Shown: positions 60,827 to 64,000 of the stretch, in pieces | Layout: each line of letters starts with the position of its first letter | Numbering within the stretch: the first letter of the stretch is position 1 | Assembly (NCBI GenBank): GCA_963744935.1 | Contig: CAVUVM010000004.1 | Coordinates: 186,001 to 250,000, forward strand | Direction: 5' to 3' | Length of the DNA: 64,000 nucleotides | Source of the DNA: Bog-473 sp963744935 | GTDB lineage: Bacteria; Actinomycetota; Acidimicrobiia; Acidimicrobiales; RAAP-2 | The notes under the pieces: generated by a model | What the model saw: the letters and a program-made list of their open reading frames with translations, nothing else | Told to the model about the DNA's origin: nothing | Databases searched by the model: none | Made by a program: the position numbers and the translations under genes

Positions 60827-63433
60827 ATGCCAGGTCACTCCTCTGCACTCGCGCACGGCTCGGGAGCTTTCCGGCTCCCCCGCACGGTGGAGCCGGAGAC
60901 GTACCGCATTGAGATCGAGCCGGACGTCGCGTCGGCCACGTTCTCGGGCACCGTTTCCATCGACGTCGTCATCCTCGAGCCGGTGGAGCAGATCGTGCTC
61001 AACGCGGCCGAGCTCGCGGTGAGCGACGTCGAAGTCGCCACCGCGGACGGCAGCACCGTGCCTTGTACGGTGAACTTCGACGACGAGCTCGAACAGGTGA
61101 TCTTCGGTCCGGCCTCGGAATTGGCGCCCGGCCCGTGCACGCTGAGCTGCCGTTTCACCGGCGCCCTCAACGACAAGCTGCGCGGCTTCTACCGCTCGAC
61201 CTACACCGGGGTCGACGGCGAGGTCCAGACCATCGCCACCACGCAGTTCGAGTCGGTCGACGCGCGCCGCTGCTTCCCCTGTTTCGACGAGCCCGACCGC
61301 AAGGCCGTCTTCGAGGTCGCACTGATCGTGGAGCCCGACGTCGAGGCCATATCCAACTCACCTGTGGTCGGCAGCGACCCGGTCGGCAAGAAGCGCCGCA
61401 TCAGGTTCTCGCCCACCATGAAGATGTCGACCTACCTCGTGGCCTTCGTCGTGGGCAAGCTCGAGACGACCCGGACGGTCGATGTCGACGGCGTGCCCCT
61501 GCGGGTGGTCTGCACCCCGGGGAAGGCCGGGCTGGCCGACTTCGCGCTCGAGGTCGGCGCGTTCGCGCTGCGCTTCTTCACCGACTACTTCAGCATCCCG
61601 TACCCGGGCGACAAGGTCGATCTCGTCGCCATCCCGGACTTCGCCGCCGGCGCCATGGAGAACCTCGGGTGCGTCACCTTCCGCGACACGGCGCTGCTCA
61701 TCGACAAGGAACGCGCGGCGCGCACGGAGCTCGAGCGCGTGGCCGACGTCATCGCGCACGAGCTGGCCCATATGTGGTTCGGCGACCTGGTGACCATGGG
61801 TTGGTGGGAGGGCATCTGGCTCAACGAGGCCTTCGCCACCTTCATGGAGACGTTGTGCGTCGACGCCTTCCGCCCGTCGTGGGACCGCTGGGTCGGCTTC
61901 GCACCGTCACGCGAGGCGGCACTGGCCGTCGACGCCCTGCACTCGACCCGCCCCATCGAGTACCCGGTCGGCCCGCCCAAGGAGGCGGAGGGCATGTTCG
62001 ACCTGCTGACGTATGAGAAGGGCTGCGGCGTCCTGCGCATGCTCGAGCAGTACATCGGCGCCGACGTGTTCCGTGACGGCGTGCGCACGTACCTGAAGGC
62101 CCACGCCTACGGCAACACCGTCACCGCGGACCTGTGGGACGCGCTGGAGGACGCCAGTGGCGCGCCGGTGCGCGACGTGATGGACACTTTCATCCTCCAG
62201 GGCGGCCACCCGCTCGTCTCCCTCGAGGGCGACACGTTGACTCAGCAGCCCTTCGCTCTCGGCCCCGTCCCGGCCGGGACCACATCCTCCATCGGGACCG
62301 CGTGGCGGGTGCCGGTGGCGGTACGGGCGCTCCCCGGCGCGGACACCCCCGGCGCGGCGCAGCGCTACCTGGTGCTCGGGACCGAACCCGCCCGCATCGA
62401 CGAGCCGGCCCAAGGGCTGGCCGTCGTCAACGCCGGCGGGTGGGGCATGTTCCGCGCCGGCTACGAGCGGGGGCATCGCCTGCGGCTGGCGGAGCGCATG
62501 GGCGAGCTGACGCCGCTCGAGCGGGCCAACCTCTTGGCCGACACCTGGGCCACGACGCTGGCGGGTCACTCGAGCCTCGAGGAGTTCTTGGTCCTGGCCT
62601 CCCGCCTTGGGCTCGAGCCGGACCCGGCGCCCTGGGCGCCGGTCAGTGCCGCCCTGGCCCTGACCAACCGCATCGCCACCGAGGGCGACCGCGACCCGCT
62701 GCACCGGGCGGTGGCCGCGCTGGTCGGCCCGATCTTCGATCGCCTGGGCTTCGACGCCAGCGCCGGGGAGGGGGAACGGACGCCGTCGTTGCGCGCCCTC
62801 GCCATCAACCTCATGGGCACGGTCGGCGCGGACGCCGCGGTGCGGGCCGAGGCGGCTCGGCGCTTCGACGCCTCGCCTCTCGGCGGGGGCTCGGGCGCTC
62901 CCATCCCCGCCGACATCGAGGCCGCCACGCTCGCCGTGGTGGCGGAGCTGGACCGCCCCGGCGACTACGAAGCCCTCTTGGAGCGCTACCGCAACGCGGC
63001 CACGCCGCAGGAGGAGATGCGCTCGCTCAGCGCGCTGGCCGTCTTCCCCGACGTCGACCTGTGCCTGCGCACCTTCGATCTCGCCATGACAGAAGTGCGC
63101 AGCCAGAACGGGTTCATGGTCATCGGCGCTCTGCTGGCCAACCGCGTGGGCAACCAGGCCACCTGGACGCTCCTGACCGAGTCGTGGGACACGGTGCTCG
63201 AGCGATTCCCGAAGAACGCGCCGCCCCGCATCGTCGAGTCGCTCCCCGCCCTGTGCGCCGACGAGGACTTTGCGGCGCGCGCCATCGCCTTCCTCGACGA
63301 CCACCCGCTCTCCTCGGGGCCGCGGCGGGTGGCGCAGTCGATCGAGCGGTTGCACGTCAACGTCGCCTTCGCCGCACGTGAGCGCGGCACGCTCGCCGCC
63401 TCACTGCGCGCGGCCGGCACGTCCGCCACCTGA
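60827..63433 (+). CDS. M1-family zinc aminopeptidase (PepN-like)
   Basis: An 868-residue metallopeptidase that removes N-terminal amino acids. The N-terminal domain leads to the exopeptidase motif AAGAMENLGCVTF near residue 275, the zinc-binding HELAHMWFGDLVTMGWW near residue 310 and the third zinc ligand Glu in LNEAFATF near residue 333. A TYEKGCGVLRMLEQYIG catalytic Tyr region follows, then the ERAP1-like C-terminal helical domain. There is no signal peptide, so it is cytoplasmic. The start is ATG 60827. Its TGA overlaps the ATG of the methyltransferase gene by one base (TGATG). Confidence 0.94.
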   Translation: MPGHSSALAHGSGAFRLPRTVEPETYRIEIEPDVASATFSGTVSIDVVILEPVEQIVLNAAELAVSDVEVATADGSTVPCTVNFDDELEQVIFGPASELAPGPCTLSCRFTGALNDKLRGFYRSTYTGVDGEVQTIATTQFESVDARRCFPCFDEPDRKAVFEVALIVEPDVEAISNSPVVGSDPVGKKRRIRFSPTMKMSTYLVAFVVGKLETTRTVDVDGVPLRVVCTPGKAGLADFALEVGAFALRFFTDYFSIPYPGDKVDLVAIPDFAAGAMENLGCVTFRDTALLIDKERAARTELERVADVIAHELAHMWFGDLVTMGWWEGIWLNEAFATFMETLCVDAFRPSWDRWVGFAPSREAALAVDALHSTRPIEYPVGPPKEAEGMFDLLTYEKGCGVLRMLEQYIGADVFRDGVRTYLKAHAYGNTVTADLWDALEDASGAPVRDVMDTFILQGGHPLVSLEGDTLTQQPFALGPVPAGTTSSIGTAWRVPVAVRALPGADTPGAAQRYLVLGTEPARIDEPAQGLAVVNAGGWGMFRAGYERGHRLRLAERMGELTPLERANLLADTWATTLAGHSSLEEFLVLASRLGLEPDPAPWAPVSAALALTNRIATEGDRDPLHRAVAALVGPIFDRLGFDASAGEGERTPSLRALAINLMGTVGADAAVRAEAARRFDASPLGGGSGAPIPADIEAATLAVVAELDRPGDYEALLERYRNAATPQEEMRSLSALAVFPDVDLCLRTFDLAMTEVRSQNGFMVIGALLANRVGNQATWTLLTESWDTVLERFPKNAPPRIVESLPALCADEDFAARAIAFLDDHPLSSGPRRVAQSIERLHVNVAFAARERGTLAASLRAAGTSAT

Positions 63434-64000
63434 TGGCCGCAGCGCCACCGCCAGGCGGCGCCGGGCGGAGCGAGCGCACGCACGCCCTGTTCCGTGCCGC
63501 GAGCCAGACGCGTGGGTTCATGCCCGACGACGAGGGTGAGGCACTCTTCGAGGCGGCACTGCGTGCAGGGCGGGCGGGGGTGACGGGCGCCGCCCCATCG
63601 ACTTTCGTCGAGATCGGCGCCTGGTGCGGGAAGTCGACGGTGTATCTCGGTGCCGCCGCCGAGGCCACCGGTGCCGTCGTGCTGTCGGTCGACCACCACC
63701 GCGGCTCGGAGGAGAACCAGCCCGGGTGGGACTACCACGAGCCCGACCTCGTCGACCCCGAAGGCGGCCGCATCGACACCCTGCCGCATTGGCGCCGCAC
63801 CATCACCTCCGCCGGGCTCGAGGGCTCCGTCATCGGGATCGTCGGCGACTCCCCCACCCTCGCCGCACGCTGGGACCGCCCGCTCGTCTTCTGTTTCATT
63901 GACGGCGGCCACGGGGACGAGCCCGCCTGGGCCGACTACCGCGGCTGGGCCCCACACGTCGCCGTGGGCGGGTGGCTGGCCATCCACGACGTGTTCCCCG
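63433..64000 (+). CDS. Class I SAM-dependent methyltransferase (Methyltransf_24-like; C-terminus outside window)
   Basis: The first 189 residues of a methyltransferase are present, and the frame is still open at the window end. It begins AAAPPPGGAGRSERTHALFR and has FVEIGAWCGKSTVYLGAAAE (motif I, near residue 57), VVLSVDHHRGSEENQPGW (motif II), VIGIVGDSPTLAARW and LVFCFIDGGHGDEPAW, with the His-rich DGGHxDE loop typical of the Methyltransf_24 group. It is co-translated with the M1 aminopeptidase. Acceptor unknown. Confidence 0.82.
   Translation, partial: MAAAPPPGGAGRSERTHALFRAASQTRGFMPDDEGEALFEAALRAGRAGVTGAAPSTFVEIGAWCGKSTVYLGAAAEATGAVVLSVDHHRGSEENQPGWDYHEPDLVDPEGGRIDTLPHWRRTITSAGLEGSVIGIVGDSPTLAARWDRPLVFCFIDGGHGDEPAWADYRGWAPHVAVGGWLAIHDVFP

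Overview
The window is GC-rich, densely coded actinobacterial chromosome. Four things point to Actinomycetota: F420 biosynthesis genes (cofD, cofE), the tiny actinobacterial ribosomal proteins bS22 and bL37, frequent GTG starts with short overlaps, and the gene order glmU-prs-rplY-pth-mfd-mazG-eno-ftsB-DUF501/ppx followed by ispE-rsmA-x-tatD-metG-rsmI. That order matches the Mycobacterium tuberculosis Rv1003-Rv1026 neighbourhood as I know it. The Thr/Pro-rich secreted tails, the fused DUF501-Ppx and the lack of mycolate genes make me think of Acidimicrobiia, but that placement is inference.

Region by region. 1-2.8 kb holds the 5' part of an acyl-CoA synthetase gene and the F420 pair cofD-cofE. 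2.8-6.5 kb is a minus-strand unit of a BTAD regulator, an anchored secreted protein, a sugar nucleotidyltransferase and an NDP-sugar epimerase. At 6.54-6.61 kb is a tRNA with a Leu-type UAA anticodon but a short, class I variable loop. 6.6-14.7 kb is an accessory stretch: a P450, a type-B carboxylesterase, an NlpC/P60 hydrolase, a PlsC acyltransferase, an epimerase, a GNAT enzyme and a class V aminotransferase. 14.7-26.5 kb is a cell-surface polysaccharide cluster with large GT2 proteins (one fused to a methyltransferase), a WsaF-like GT4, another GT4-like protein, a coiled-coil protein, a methyltransferase and a DUF2142 membrane protein. 26.7-40 kb is the housekeeping block from glmU down to ppx. 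40-44.4 kb holds a hydrolase, a small membrane protein, tRNA-Gln, an OmpR-type two-component system, a glyoxalase-fold protein and bS22. 44.5-50.7 kb is ispE-rsmA-rlpA-tatD-metG, rsmI-DUF192 and bL37. 50.8-58.5 kb carries GDPD, an unknown gene with a SCO1-like and a PF03640 lipoprotein, an acyl-CoA dehydrogenase, a hydrolase and a diguanylate cyclase. 58.6-64 kb carries ychF, a PfkB kinase, an M1 aminopeptidase and a partial methyltransferase.

Seven single-base frame breaks in six genes were reconstructed (P450, plsC, epimerase, GT4-like, methyltransferase-GT2 with two, rplY). Correcting one base at each restores a full-length protein. Because one hits rplY in a conserved operon, base-calling error explains at least some of them, although six of the seven lie between 7 and 20 kb.

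I found no CRISPR array, insertion sequence, phage, rRNA or recognisable defence system. The most unusual items are the Leu-type tRNA without a long variable arm, a GlmU that ends at a 13-bp repeat array before its acetyltransferase site, an epimerase with Phe at the catalytic Tyr position, a (Leu-Asp-Ala)7 repeat inside MazG, a triple operator-like repeat at exact 42-bp spacing upstream of rlpA, and the two-GT2-plus-methyltransferase glycan proteins.
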